Positions 1 to 6,635 are shown, counted from the stretch's first letter. The stretch: 10,572 bases of DNA from Candidatus Omnitrophota bacterium (GCA_016177145.1 JACOVV010000046.1:1-10572), one strand, 5' to 3'. The notes: generated by a model not told the origin, from the letters alone. Numbers and translations are program-made.

Positions 1-28
1 CGCTCTGACCAGGCTGAGCTACACCACC
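1..28 (-). tRNA. tRNA gene, 5' part only (cut by window edge); isoacceptor not determinable
   Basis: Read on the minus strand from position 28, the sequence has the layout of a tRNA 5' half: a 7-nt acceptor strand GGTGGTG, T8 and A9, a D stem GCTC/GAGC around a 10-nt D loop that carries A14, the G18G19 pair and A21, then G26. The window ends just before the anticodon stem, so anticodon and amino acid cannot be read and acceptor pairing cannot be checked. The gene follows mnmA on the same strand and overlaps it: the mnmA stop codon TAG (19-21) is formed by tRNA bases 8-10. No separate promoter is visible, so it is probably released from the mnmA transcript by RNase P cleavage next to position 28. 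Confidence 0.85.
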
Positions 29-1101
29 GTTTTAATCCATCCTCCCCCTAATACAATATCTCCCTCATAGAAAACGACCGCCTGTCCCGGAGTGACCGCG
101 TTCTGGGGTTCGTCAAAAACAACGCGAACCTCTCCATTCTCTTCAGGGAAGAGAGTCACAGCCGCCTTGACATGTTTGTACCGGATTTTCGCCTGAGCTT
201 TCACAGGTTCCGATAGCTTCTCCCATGCCTGCCAATTAATTCTCTCCGCGGCGCATTCCCGCGCGAAACACTCATCGCGATCACCGATTACCAGATCCCG
301 CGTCTGAGGATTAATCTCAACGACATAAGAAGGCCTTCCCCGGTTAACGCCCAATCCTTCTCTCTGACCGATGGTAAACTGGAAAACCCCGGAATGAGAT
401 CCCAAAACGTTTCCTCCCCGATCCACAATTCTTCCCGAAAGATCCCGTCCCTCTAACGCCTTCTTCAGGAATCCCTGTGTGTCGTGGTCGGGAATAAAAC
501 AAATCTCCTGGCTGTCCGGTTTGTCAAAAACCCGCAACCCCAACTCTTTCGCTTTTTCTCGAACCTGCTGTTTAGTAAAACTCCCAAGTGGGAACTGAGC
601 ATACGAAAGCTGCTCCTGGGTCAATCCGAATAAAACGTACGATTGATCTTTGCTGGAATCGGCCGCTTCCTTGACGACGTAACGCTTCCACTGGGAATCA
701 AACTCCACTCGCGCGTAGTGTCCTGTAGCGATATACCGCGCCCCTAGTAACTTTACCCGTTTCCACAAAGCCAGGAATTTTACTTTATCGTTGCATTGAA
801 CGCAGGGATTCGGCGTCCGTCCTTGCGCGTACTCTTCCGTGAAATAGTCCATCACGTATTTCTTGAACTCATCTTCCACATTCAAAACGTGGAAAGGAAT
901 ATCCAGGATTGCCGCGACCGACCGGGCGTCTTCGACATCACGCAGAGAACAGCAGGTCTTGGGGCTGTCGTTTTTGCACAGTTCAGAGGGCCAGGTCTTG
1001 AGCGTCATCCCAATGAGGTCATATCCCGCCTCTTTCACCAACGCGGCAGTGACGGAACTATCCACTCCTCCGCTCATCGCGACGACGACGCGCTCTTTCA
1101 T
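19..1101 (-). CDS. mnmA: tRNA-specific 2-thiouridylase MnmA
   Basis: MnmA activates U34 of tRNA-Lys, -Glu and -Gln with ATP and inserts sulfur to give 2-thiouridine, a wobble-base modification made in the cytoplasm. The 360-residue protein has the PP-loop SGGVDSS at residues 10-16, the catalytic NPC cysteine at C100 and the second, persulfide-forming cysteine at C201 in QEICFIP, both at the usual spacing. The region CCSLRDVEDAR (50-60) and the C-terminal GQREGLG and TPGQAVVFY segments are also typical. An ATG at 1143 would add 14 residues (MACNDGFLLFGGIF), but the ATG at 1101 fits the family start and overlaps the ccsA stop as ATGA (1098-1101), a translational-coupling arrangement. At the 3' end the frame runs 10 nt into the tRNA gene. 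The last codons Thr-Val-Val are read partly from the tRNA acceptor strand. Confidence 0.97.
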   Translation of the reverse strand: MKERVVVAMSGGVDSSVTAALVKEAGYDLIGMTLKTWPSELCKNDSPKTCCSLRDVEDARSVAAILDIPFHVLNVEDEFKKYVMDYFTEEYAQGRTPNPCVQCNDKVKFLALWKRVKLLGARYIATGHYARVEFDSQWKRYVVKEAADSSKDQSYVLFGLTQEQLSYAQFPLGSFTKQQVREKAKELGLRVFDKPDSQEICFIPDHDTQGFLKKALEGRDLSGRIVDRGGNVLGSHSGVFQFTIGQREGLGVNRGRPSYVVEINPQTRDLVIGDRDECFARECAAERINWQAWEKLSEPVKAQAKIRYKHVKAAVTLFPEENGEVRVVFDEPQNAVTPGQAVVFYEGDIVLGGGWIKTVV

Positions 1102-1859
1102 AAAGATACCGCCAAACAACAAAAACCCATCATTGCAGGCCACACCGCTTCGTTAAAGCCGCATTTTCTCCGTACAGTCCAGTGAAAATAAACAGCATAG
1201 ATACCCCATGACGCCAGAATCCAATCTTCTCTTCTTCCCAACCCCAAATAGCTTTCTGTCGTCTCATACGCCCAAACAATCCCAGCCGCCATACTCAGAG
1301 TCAGTAAAATAAAACCCGCTGCCATTGTCTTATGAGTTGTCAACACCCATTGATCCGTATTCACCGCCGCCTCCGGCCAAATTCCGCGTTTAGAAACGAC
1401 ATGAAGAACTCCGCTGATGAAGGAACTGACCAACATTGCCTGGCTTGCGATTTTCAACACCCCATGGACATGAAACCAATAGGCCCCTAGCGTAGGGACC
1501 CAAGGAACCCTCCCATCCTCCAGCCACTGCATGTCAGCCAGCAAGAAACACGCTACCATAGCCGCCATTATCCCTGGAAGAACGGTCCGCATCTGACGCG
1601 TCCCGCCCCAACAGGCCAAAAGAATCATCCAGCTCAGTAACAAGTAACTTCCATAAGGATTCGCCCAAGGGGTCCAATCGCCGGACATCCCTCTCAAAAG
1701 GAGCGCCAGGGTTATACCGCCAAACCCCAAGAATAAACACCCCGCCGCCGTTTGACGCCACATTTTCTCCTTTTTGACGGCAAGACCGAATCCATAGCTC
1801 ATAACGGAGAACACCAGGCAAGTAGTGGTGATTTCAATGATCCACGGCTGACAATTCAT
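1098..1859 (-). CDS. ccsA: CcsA-like cytochrome c assembly membrane protein, divergent WWD region
   Basis: Probable CcsA/CcmC-superfamily protein of System II cytochrome c maturation, which with ResB moves heme across the membrane and helps attach it to apocytochrome CXXCH motifs. It has 253 residues and about six to seven hydrophobic segments. The segment NPYGSYLLLSW (67-77) matches the family's N-terminal conserved region. Histidines H130/H132 and H176, and H226 in YAVYFH, sit where CcsA has its heme-ligand histidines. GFILLTLSMAAGIVWAYE (182-199) matches the family block GFPLLTxGIxxGAVWA. The following tryptophan-rich stretch, normally close to WGSYWSWDPKETW, reads TESYLGLGRREDW, so the central WxWD residues are replaced. 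The ATG at 1859 is preceded by AGGGG at 7-nt spacing. The gene overlaps the resB-like gene by 26 nt and mnmA by 4 nt. Family membership is fairly firm; catalytic competence is uncertain. Confidence 0.85.
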   Translation of the reverse strand: MNCQPWIIEITTTCLVFSVMSYGFGLAVKKEKMWRQTAAGCLFLGFGGITLALLLRGMSGDWTPWANPYGSYLLLSWMILLACWGGTRQMRTVLPGIMAAMVACFLLADMQWLEDGRVPWVPTLGAYWFHVHGVLKIASQAMLVSSFISGVLHVVSKRGIWPEAAVNTDQWVLTTHKTMAAGFILLTLSMAAGIVWAYETTESYLGLGRREDWILASWGIYAVYFHWTVRRKCGFNEAVWPAMMGFCCLAVSL

Positions 1860-2631
1860 TTGTTTTCCCCTGCGGGCGATGGTCTATTTTGTCCTCTTTT
1901 GGAAGAAAATAGGGGTTCAGATACCACAAAAAAAGCAAACCCGTCAATACTGTTCCCAACCCCGTATACACAATCACTTGGTCAAAATATCTTTTGACCC
2001 GAAACGTCATTTGTTTTTTACCCTCAGGATCATTTTCAAGCGGATCAAAACGATATCCACGAAAATACAGCGGCCTGACTGTTTCCAACAGAAAATTAAG
2101 AACTTTACCGTTTTTCTCCTTGATTTCAATCCAACTCTTCACTGTCTTAAGGAATTTCTTCTGCGGCGCGTACAGTAACGTGAACCCTTCATTCATTCTA
2201 TTCGAGGCCTCTGCCGGCTCAGCCGAAATCCATGCCTGCCTGGACCGCCCAGTTTCTTCGGTCACTTCCACTAAAAACGCTGATGGGTCCCCAGGACTCG
2301 ATTTCTTGATCATTTTAACGACAGCCCTTCCAATTTGATAGGAAGCGCCCTGTTTAGCGGGTAGTTTCATTGAAGTTTTTTTGTCAGGGATAAAAACCAA
2401 CAGCCATTCTTCCTCGCTCGGATAATAACTTTTCTCGAATTCTTTTAACATGATCGAGAAGCCCAGCGGTTTCCTCTTCCCCGAATTGTCAAAGAACGCA
2501 CTTGTTGTTTCTTCTTTATTGAGTGACAATACACCCTCTTCGCGCAGAAGAAGAGTCACGCCTCCGCCGAATAAAACAAGACACAACCCTATTAAAATAA
2601 TGAGAGAAACTCTTTTACGCAGATGTTCCAA
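1834..2631 (-). CDS. resB: Short ResB-like cytochrome c biogenesis protein
   Basis: Likely partner of the following CcsA-like protein in System II heme delivery. The 265-residue product has a membrane segment near 8-29, a long extracytoplasmic domain and a second membrane segment near 217-238. PLGFSIMLKEFEKSYYP (55-71) matches the ResB block where the periplasmic domain begins. RPLYFRGYRFDPLENDPEG (186-204) matches the block usually seen as PLxYKGYRFYQSSYDPxG, and it is followed by the final membrane helix as in ResB. Full-length ResB usually has four membrane segments and more than 400 residues; this form lacks the first two and is not obviously a frameshift product. The start is a TTG at 2631 with no Shine-Dalgarno sequence. 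A candidate promoter places the transcript start only a few bases upstream. The 3' end overlaps ccsA by 26 nt, supporting joint expression. Confidence 0.8.
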   Translation of the reverse strand: MEHLRKRVSLIILIGLCLVLFGGGVTLLLREEGVLSLNKEETTSAFFDNSGKRKPLGFSIMLKEFEKSYYPSEEEWLLVFIPDKKTSMKLPAKQGASYQIGRAVVKMIKKSSPGDPSAFLVEVTEETGRSRQAWISAEPAEASNRMNEGFTLLYAPQKKFLKTVKSWIEIKEKNGKVLNFLLETVRPLYFRGYRFDPLENDPEGKKQMTFRVKRYFDQVIVYTGLGTVLTGLLFLWYLNPYFLPKEDKIDHRPQGKTNELSAVDH

Positions 2632-2639
2632 AGAGTTTT

Positions 2640-2668
2640 ATTGTAGCATAGATAAAGAAGTTAGTCAG
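2640..2668 (-). promoter_or_regulatory. Candidate sigma-70-type promoter for resB-ccsA-mnmA-tRNA
   Basis: On the minus strand a -35 box CTGACT (2668-2663, 4/6 to consensus), a 17-bp spacer and a -10 box TACAAT (2645-2640, 5/6) with an extended TGC just before it. The site overlaps the last codon and stop of degP. Expected initiation is around 2632-2634, almost at the TTG start of the resB-like gene, which predicts a nearly leaderless mRNA. This comes from sequence match only. Confidence 0.45.
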
Positions 2669-4109
2669 CTTTAATCACTACATAACCACGAGGGGTGCGC
2701 AGGAGAGCGTTCCCTTGAATTTGTGAGGTAGTCCTCTCGAAATCGCCCTGGTTCTGTATAGGGGTATGGTTGATTTCCAAGATAACGTCTCCAACCCGCA
2801 TTCCAGCACGGTAGGCAGAACTGTTTGGGTCCACCTGGACCACGGCGACTCCAATTTCTTCTCCAATTCCCAGCCGTTGTTTTAATTCGGAAGTCAGATT
2901 TTGCGCCTGCATTCCCCTCCAAGAGAAAGTCGGAGCGCTCATCGTCCCTGGCAATTGGTCCAGCGTCTGTTGAGCGGGCGTCGAAGAGGGCCGCTCTCCA
3001 ACTTTCACCTTCAGAGTCATTTCTCTTTTTTGCCGGATCATTTTTAATTCAACTTCCGCCCCAATTTTCGTCTTGCTAATCCGGCTAATCAAAGCCCGAA
3101 CATTTCTGACCGGTTCTCCCTCTACGGTCCTTATCACATCGCCCGGCTTTATTCCTGCCTTGTCGGCGGGACCTCCTGGCAATACCTGCGCGATCACTAT
3201 TCCATCTTGGTCAGGGAGCTCAAAATACACCGCCAAATCCTTGCTGACATCCTGGATACTCACCCCCAGCCATCCATACCGTATTTTTCTTCCCTGGATG
3301 AGATCATCCAAAATAGCTTTCGCGCGGTTGACTGGGATAGCGAATCCGATCCCTTGATAACCGCCGCTGGTGGTAAAAATAGCCACGTTGATCCCAATAA
3401 CTGATCCCTGAAGGTTGACCAGAGGGCCGCCGCTGTTGCCGGGATTAATGGCGGCATCGGTTTGTATTAAATCGGTAAAATCCTGTTCTTTCCCCCCTCT
3501 GGAGAGACTTCGATTTAACGCACTGATAACACCGACGGTAACTGTCGGTTCAGGATTGGTCATCGCGAACCCAAACGGATTTCCGATGGCAATCGCCCAT
3601 TCCCCTGTCCGGACAGGATCCGAGTCTCCGAGCTCAACGACGGGTAATCCCGCGGCATCGATCTTGATCACCGCCAAGTCTGACCGTGAATCTCTTCCAC
3701 GTACCGCCGCGTTGAATTCACGCCCATCCGCCAATGTAACGTGAATCTGATCCGCGTCGCCAATCACATGTTCATTGGTAAGAATGTATCCCTCTGGATT
3801 AATGATAAACCCCGACCCCAGCCCGACTCGTTTGAATTCCCGGTACGGCGCCTCACCAAAGAAATCACTAAAAAATCTCTGAGTCAATTCATCTTCATAG
3901 GGGCTCAGGTAATAGTTCCGACGGACCCTTTCCGTATGAATGGTGCTGATGCTGACCACGGTCGGCCCGACTTTTTTCGCAACCGCCGTGAAGGCCTCTT
4001 GCAGCTGCACCGCGACAGAAACATCATCGGCAGAGAACACCTGATGAGAAAACACCATGCCCGCCGCCAACACCCACAAAGGACTAACGACTCGTCGCCA
4101 CTTTCTCAT
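2661..4109 (-). CDS. degP: DegP/HtrA-family periplasmic serine protease with two PDZ domains
   Basis: HtrA-type trypsin-fold protease that degrades or refolds misfolded envelope proteins. The 482-residue product starts with a signal sequence (basic MRKWRR, hydrophobic [17 protein letters not shown], probable cleavage after FSA). The protease domain shows the triad His114 (TNEHV), Asp144 (SRSDLAVIK) and Ser226 ([10 protein letters not shown]). Two PDZ domains follow, near 278-375 and 395-475. Length and layout match DegP/DegQ/MucD. The start chosen is the ATG at 4109, preceded by AAAGGA at 5-nt spacing. An upstream TTG at 4124 would add five residues but touches its own AGGAGA motif with no spacing. 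The start lies inside recA, a 26-nt overlap in another frame, so the gene is probably read from the recA promoter and coupled to recA translation. Confidence 0.96.
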   Translation of the reverse strand: MRKWRRVVSPLWVLAAGMVFSHQVFSADDVSVAVQLQEAFTAVAKKVGPTVVSISTIHTERVRRNYYLSPYEDELTQRFFSDFFGEAPYREFKRVGLGSGFIINPEGYILTNEHVIGDADQIHVTLADGREFNAAVRGRDSRSDLAVIKIDAAGLPVVELGDSDPVRTGEWAIAIGNPFGFAMTNPEPTVTVGVISALNRSLSRGGKEQDFTDLIQTDAAINPGNSGGPLVNLQGSVIGINVAIFTTSGGYQGIGFAIPVNRAKAILDDLIQGRKIRYGWLGVSIQDVSKDLAVYFELPDQDGIVIAQVLPGGPADKAGIKPGDVIRTVEGEPVRNVRALISRISKTKIGAEVELKMIRQKREMTLKVKVGERPSSTPAQQTLDQLPGTMSAPTFSWRGMQAQNLTSELKQRLGIGEEIGVAVVQVDPNSSAYRAGMRVGDVILEINHTPIQNQGDFERTTSQIQGNALLRTPRGYVVIKAD

Positions 4110-5121
4110 GTATTTCCTTTTCAATCTCCTGTGCTATTTTTGGATTTTCTTTCAGGAACCCGGCCGCGTTCTCCTTCCCCTGTCCAATTTTTTCTTCTCC
4201 AAACGCCAGCCATGATCCTGTCTTCTGGATCACGTTCAACTCAGTGGCCACATCGAGGATACTCCCGATTCTCCATATCCCTTCCGTGAAAAGAATATCA
4301 AATTCCGCTTCTCTAAACGGAGGGGCCATTTTATTTTTGACCACTTTGGCCCGAATCCGGTTGCCAATGACTATCTCTCCGTTCTTGATGGCCTCTTTTC
4401 TGCGCAGATCAATCCTGACGGAGGTATAAAACTTCAACGCCCGCCCGCCTGTGGTCGTCTCAGGATTACCGAACATGACTCCCAATTTCTCTCGGATCTG
4501 GTTGATGAAAATAACACAGGTCTTTGATTTGCTGATTGCCGCGGTTAATTTACGAAGCGCTTGCGACATTAAACGCGCCTGCAGCCCCATAGTGGGCTGT
4601 CCCATGTCACCTTTAAGTTCCGCCGCCGGAACCAATGCGGCTACCGAATCAACCACGACCAGGTCAATGGAGTTGCTTCGGATGAGCATTTCGGCGATCT
4701 CTAACGCCTGTTCCCCCGTGTCCGGCTGGGAAATCAGCAAATCGTCCAGGTTGACCCCTAACTTCCTAGCGTATCCCGGATCTAAAGCGTGTTCCGCGTC
4801 AATAAACGCCGCGACCCCTCCCTGTTTTTGGGTCTCGGCGATAATGCTCAAAGTCAAAGTAGTTTTACCGCTCGATTCCGGCCCAAAGAGCTCCACGATT
4901 CTCCCTCTCGGCACACCGCCAATTCCGAGCGCGAGGTCTAAGGAAAGCGCGCCGGTCGGAATCACGGGGACATTAATCTTGATATCCTTTCCCAGACGCA
5001 TGATCGCCCCTTTTCCAAACTGTTTCTCGATCTGAGAGACCGCCAGTTCTACCGCTTTGTCCCGGTCCCCTTGAGCATGGGTTATTTTCTTCTCCTCTTT
5101 TTCTTTCGCTTTCTCCACCAT
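4084..5121 (-). CDS. recA: RecA recombinase
   Basis: Cytoplasmic ATP-dependent strand-exchange protein and co-protease for LexA-type repressors. The 345-residue protein has the Walker A loop GPESSGKT at 80-87, the Walker B strand DLVVVDSV at 153-160, the L1 region [18 protein letters not shown] (175-192), the [20 protein letters not shown] block (205-224) with loop L2, and GGRALKFY just after it. The N-terminus is some 14 residues longer than in E. coli and rich in Lys/Glu. The C-terminal tail is short and alternates acidic and basic residues, unlike the strongly acidic E. coli tail. The ATG at 5121 is preceded by AAAGGAGG at 5-nt spacing. The gene heads a minus-strand unit with degP, which overlaps its 3' end by 26 nt. 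Its 5' leader holds an inverted repeat and a dispersed-repeat-like hairpin. Confidence 0.99.
   Translation of the reverse strand: MVEKAKEKEEKKITHAQGDRDKAVELAVSQIEKQFGKGAIMRLGKDIKINVPVIPTGALSLDLALGIGGVPRGRIVELFGPESSGKTTLTLSIIAETQKQGGVAAFIDAEHALDPGYARKLGVNLDDLLISQPDTGEQALEIAEMLIRSNSIDLVVVDSVAALVPAAELKGDMGQPTMGLQARLMSQALRKLTAAISKSKTCVIFINQIREKLGVMFGNPETTTGGRALKFYTSVRIDLRRKEAIKNGEIVIGNRIRAKVVKNKMAPPFREAEFDILFTEGIWRIGSILDVATELNVIQKTGSWLAFGEEKIGQGKENAAGFLKENPKIAQEIEKEIHEKVATSR
4115..4120 (-). promoter_or_regulatory. Ribosome binding site deciding the degP start
   Basis: AAAGGA on the minus strand, 5 nt before the ATG at 4109 and wholly inside the recA reading frame. It favours that ATG over the in-frame TTG at 4124. 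Confidence 0.6.
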
Positions 5122-5126
5122 GACTG

Positions 5127-5134
5127 CCTCCTTT
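5127..5134 (-). promoter_or_regulatory. Strong recA ribosome binding site next to an inverted repeat
   Basis: AAAGGAGG on the minus strand, 5 nt before the recA ATG. It begins 9 nt downstream (in mRNA sense) of a 14-bp inverted repeat, so a hairpin in the leader would end close to the ribosome footprint without masking the site. Confidence 0.75.
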
Positions 5135-5143
5135 AACGAGCGT

Positions 5144-5189
5144 GCAAGTTACGTCACCCCTTAAACTCGCTCAGTGTGACGTAACTTGC
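5144..5189. repeat. 14-bp inverted repeat in the recA leader
   Basis: Perfect arms GCAAGTTACGTCAC (5144-5157) and GTGACGTAACTTGC (5176-5189) separated by 18 bp. The recA mRNA would fold it as a stable 14-bp stem with an 18-nt loop. No T-run follows, so it is not an ordinary intrinsic terminator. It could be a dispersed REP-like repeat, an operator or a leader hairpin; the window holds only one copy. Confidence 0.75.
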
Positions 5190-5197
5190 TGCGCGAA

Positions 5198-5225
5198 TTA
5201 ACCCTGAGCTTGTCGAAGGGTTTAA
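5198..5225. repeat. Dispersed-repeat-like hairpin with CCCTTCGACAAGCTCAGGG core
   Basis: The core lies at 5202-5220 (plus strand CCCTGAGCTTGTCGAAGGG), with flanks TTAACCCT and AGGGTTTAA that pair as an imperfect stem. This motif is familiar as a short intergenic repeat in many bacterial and metagenomic assemblies, where its spurious translations read LSLSKG or PELVEG; that is from memory, not a search. It lies within the predicted recA 5' leader. Confidence 0.55.
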
Positions 5226-5248
5226 AGAGTTCTTCAAACTGTTTTAAT

Positions 5249-5277
5249 ATGATATATCAACTGTCCCTTCAGGTCAA
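5249..5277 (-). promoter_or_regulatory. Candidate recA promoter
   Basis: Minus-strand -35 TTGACC (5277-5272, 5/6), 17-bp spacer and -10 TATCAT (5254-5249, 5/6). Initiation near 5242 would give a leader of about 120 nt that contains both repeats of this gap. A 10-bp palindrome TGATATATCA (5250-5259) overlaps the -10 box and could be an operator. I could not match it to a LexA box with confidence. Confidence 0.55.
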
Positions 5278-5359
5278 AGATCAAAAGTCTGGTTCCATTT
5301 ATAGAGACGCAGCCACCCGGGAAATTCTTTCAAAAATTTTTACCGGCGCCAAGAGGTTG

Positions 5360-5368
5360 TGCTATAGT
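5360..5368 (+). promoter_or_regulatory. Candidate extended -10 element for cinA
   Basis: TGCTATAGT, an extended -10 (TGn followed by TATAGT, 5/6). The -35 region is poor (TTACCG at 5340-5345, 3/6, 17-bp spacing). Initiation about 7 nt past the box falls at the cinA ATG itself, so the transcript would be leaderless or nearly so. Confidence 0.35.
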
Positions 5369-5375
5369 AAATTTG

Positions 5376-6635
5376 ATGCGCATTGAACTCATCGCTGTTG
5401 GCACCGAATTGCTGCTGGGTCATACCATTAATACGAACGCCGCTTGGCTCTCACAGGAACTCGCTAAAATCGGCGTTGACGTCTTCTTCCAGTCCACTGT
5501 TGGAGATAATCCTTCCAGGATCAAGCAAGTTTTGTCTCTTGCCAGCGGACGTTCCGACGGCATCATTGTGACAGGGGGGCTTGGCCCAACAGAGGATGAT
5601 ATCACGACCCAAGCCATTGCCGAATTCGCCCGCCGCCCTTTGATTTTTCATCCCAAGATCCTCAAAAAAATCAGGAACCGGTTCCAACGACGTAAAATCG
5701 CTATGTCAAAGCTCAATGAACGCCAGGCCTACCTTCCGAAAGAGGCGCGTGAAATCTCCAATTCAGTAGGGACGGCGCCGGGGTTTATTCTTTTTGGGGA
5801 CAGTCCCCAAAAAACGGGGACAGTCCCCATCATTGCACTTCCCGGCGTGCCGCGGGAAATGAAACCGATGTTCTTGCAAACAGTCCGCCCCTTCTTACAA
5901 AAGCACGGGAAAACCATTTCAGTTCTTGTCTGCAAAACCCTGCGCACTACCGGGCTCCCCGAATCCACTATCGCCGCCAGAGTTACGAAATGGCTCAAAC
6001 TGAAACCTCCCGTCACCGTCGGAATATACGCTCACTTGGGAGAAGTAGATCTGCGCGTCATGGCCAAAGGGGAAACCCCAAAAAAAGCGGAGCGCGCCAT
6101 CGCTAAAATCGAAAAGGAGATCCGGCCTAAAATTAAAGACGTTTCCTTCGGGAGCGATGAAGATACTTTGGAATCCGTTGTCGTTAATCACCTGATCGCG
6201 CGAAAGAAAACTCTCGCGGTCGTGGAATCGTGCACGGGGGGGCTTCTCGCTCATCGCGTCACCAATGTTTCCGGCAGTTCTAAAATACTGACTCAGGGAT
6301 TGGTCACTTACAGTAACAAGAGTAAAACCAACCTGCTCGGAGTTCCCGCCGGTTTACTCAAAAAGAAAGGGGCTGTCAGCCGAGAGGTCGCTTTACTGAT
6401 GGCTCAAAGGATTCGGCAGACTGCCGGAACTACCTTTGGAATAGGAATCACCGGAATTGCGGGACCCACGGGAGGGACAAAGAAAAAACCGGTTGGGCTG
6501 GTCTATATCGCCCTCGCGACGTCTCAAAAAACCTACTGCTCGGAGCTTTTCCTGAAAGGAAGCCGAGAAGAAATCAAATGGCAGGCGACACAGAACGCCC
6601 TTAACGGATTGAGATTAGAGTTGATGAAAACATGA
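5376..6635 (+). CDS. cinA: CinA family protein: MoCF-like domain plus NMN amidohydrolase-type C-terminal domain
   Basis: Two-domain CinA, linked to NAD salvage: the C-terminal domain deamidates nicotinamide mononucleotide in characterised members, and the N-terminal MoaB/Mog-like domain has been tied to ADP-ribose hydrolysis. The 419-residue protein has TGGLGPTEDD (66-75) in the N-terminal domain (about 3-170), and ESCTGG (284-289) and GITGIAGPTGG in the C-terminal domain (about 258-416). The ATG at 5376 is chosen over an adjacent TTG because it begins directly with the family's MRIELIAVGTELLLG. No Shine-Dalgarno sequence is visible. Residues 141-151 (GDSPQKTGTVP), between GFILF and IIALPGVPREM, are coded by a tandem palindromic repeat. 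It is the only plus-strand gene here, divergent from recA; in several bacteria cinA instead lies directly upstream of recA in one operon. Confidence 0.96.
   Translation: MRIELIAVGTELLLGHTINTNAAWLSQELAKIGVDVFFQSTVGDNPSRIKQVLSLASGRSDGIIVTGGLGPTEDDITTQAIAEFARRPLIFHPKILKKIRNRFQRRKIAMSKLNERQAYLPKEAREISNSVGTAPGFILFGDSPQKTGTVPIIALPGVPREMKPMFLQTVRPFLQKHGKTISVLVCKTLRTTGLPESTIAARVTKWLKLKPPVTVGIYAHLGEVDLRVMAKGETPKKAERAIAKIEKEIRPKIKDVSFGSDEDTLESVVVNHLIARKKTLAVVESCTGGLLAHRVTNVSGSSKILTQGLVTYSNKSKTNLLGVPAGLLKKKGAVSREVALLMAQRIRQTAGTTFGIGITGIAGPTGGTKKKPVGLVYIALATSQKTYCSELFLKGSREEIKWQATQNALNGLRLELMKT
5791..5829. repeat. Tandem GGGGACAGTCCCC palindromes inside cinA
   Basis: Two copies of GGGGACAGTCCCC (5796-5808 and 5816-5828) are offset by 20 bp. 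The first sits in a longer perfect palindrome (5791-5813, 11-bp arms around a central A) with T5 and A5 ends. The 20-bp offset means the copies are read in different frames, giving GDSP and GTVP. Similar GGGGAC/GTCCCC palindromes are familiar as dispersed, REP-like repeats in other bacteria; this identification is from memory. Confidence 0.7.

Noticed and set aside
1102..1143. 14-residue N-terminal extension of MnmA (MACNDGFLLFGGIF)
   Set aside because: The family start MKERVVVAMSGGVDS at 1101 overlaps the ccsA stop as ATGA. The extension lies entirely within ccsA and is not family-like.
4110..4124. TTG start five codons upstream for DegP
   Set aside because: Its AGGAGA motif abuts the TTG with no spacing, while the ATG at 4109 has a well-placed AAAGGA.
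3741..4289. Plus-strand 182-codon open frame opposite degP and recA
   Set aside because: It spans the junction of two well-supported minus-strand genes and resembles no family.
4451..5035. Plus-strand 194-codon open frame opposite recA
   Set aside because: It is an antisense shadow of a fully conserved recA with no protein-like features.
5226..5245. Possible LexA box near AGTTCTTCAAACT upstream of recA
   Set aside because: Its symmetry is only about 4 bp per arm and it fits none of the LexA consensus types I know well enough.
5186..5386. Plus-strand 66-codon open frame in the recA/cinA gap
   Set aside because: Its N-terminus (LTLSLSKG) is a translation of the dispersed repeat. It has no ribosome binding site, resembles no family I know and runs into cinA in another frame.
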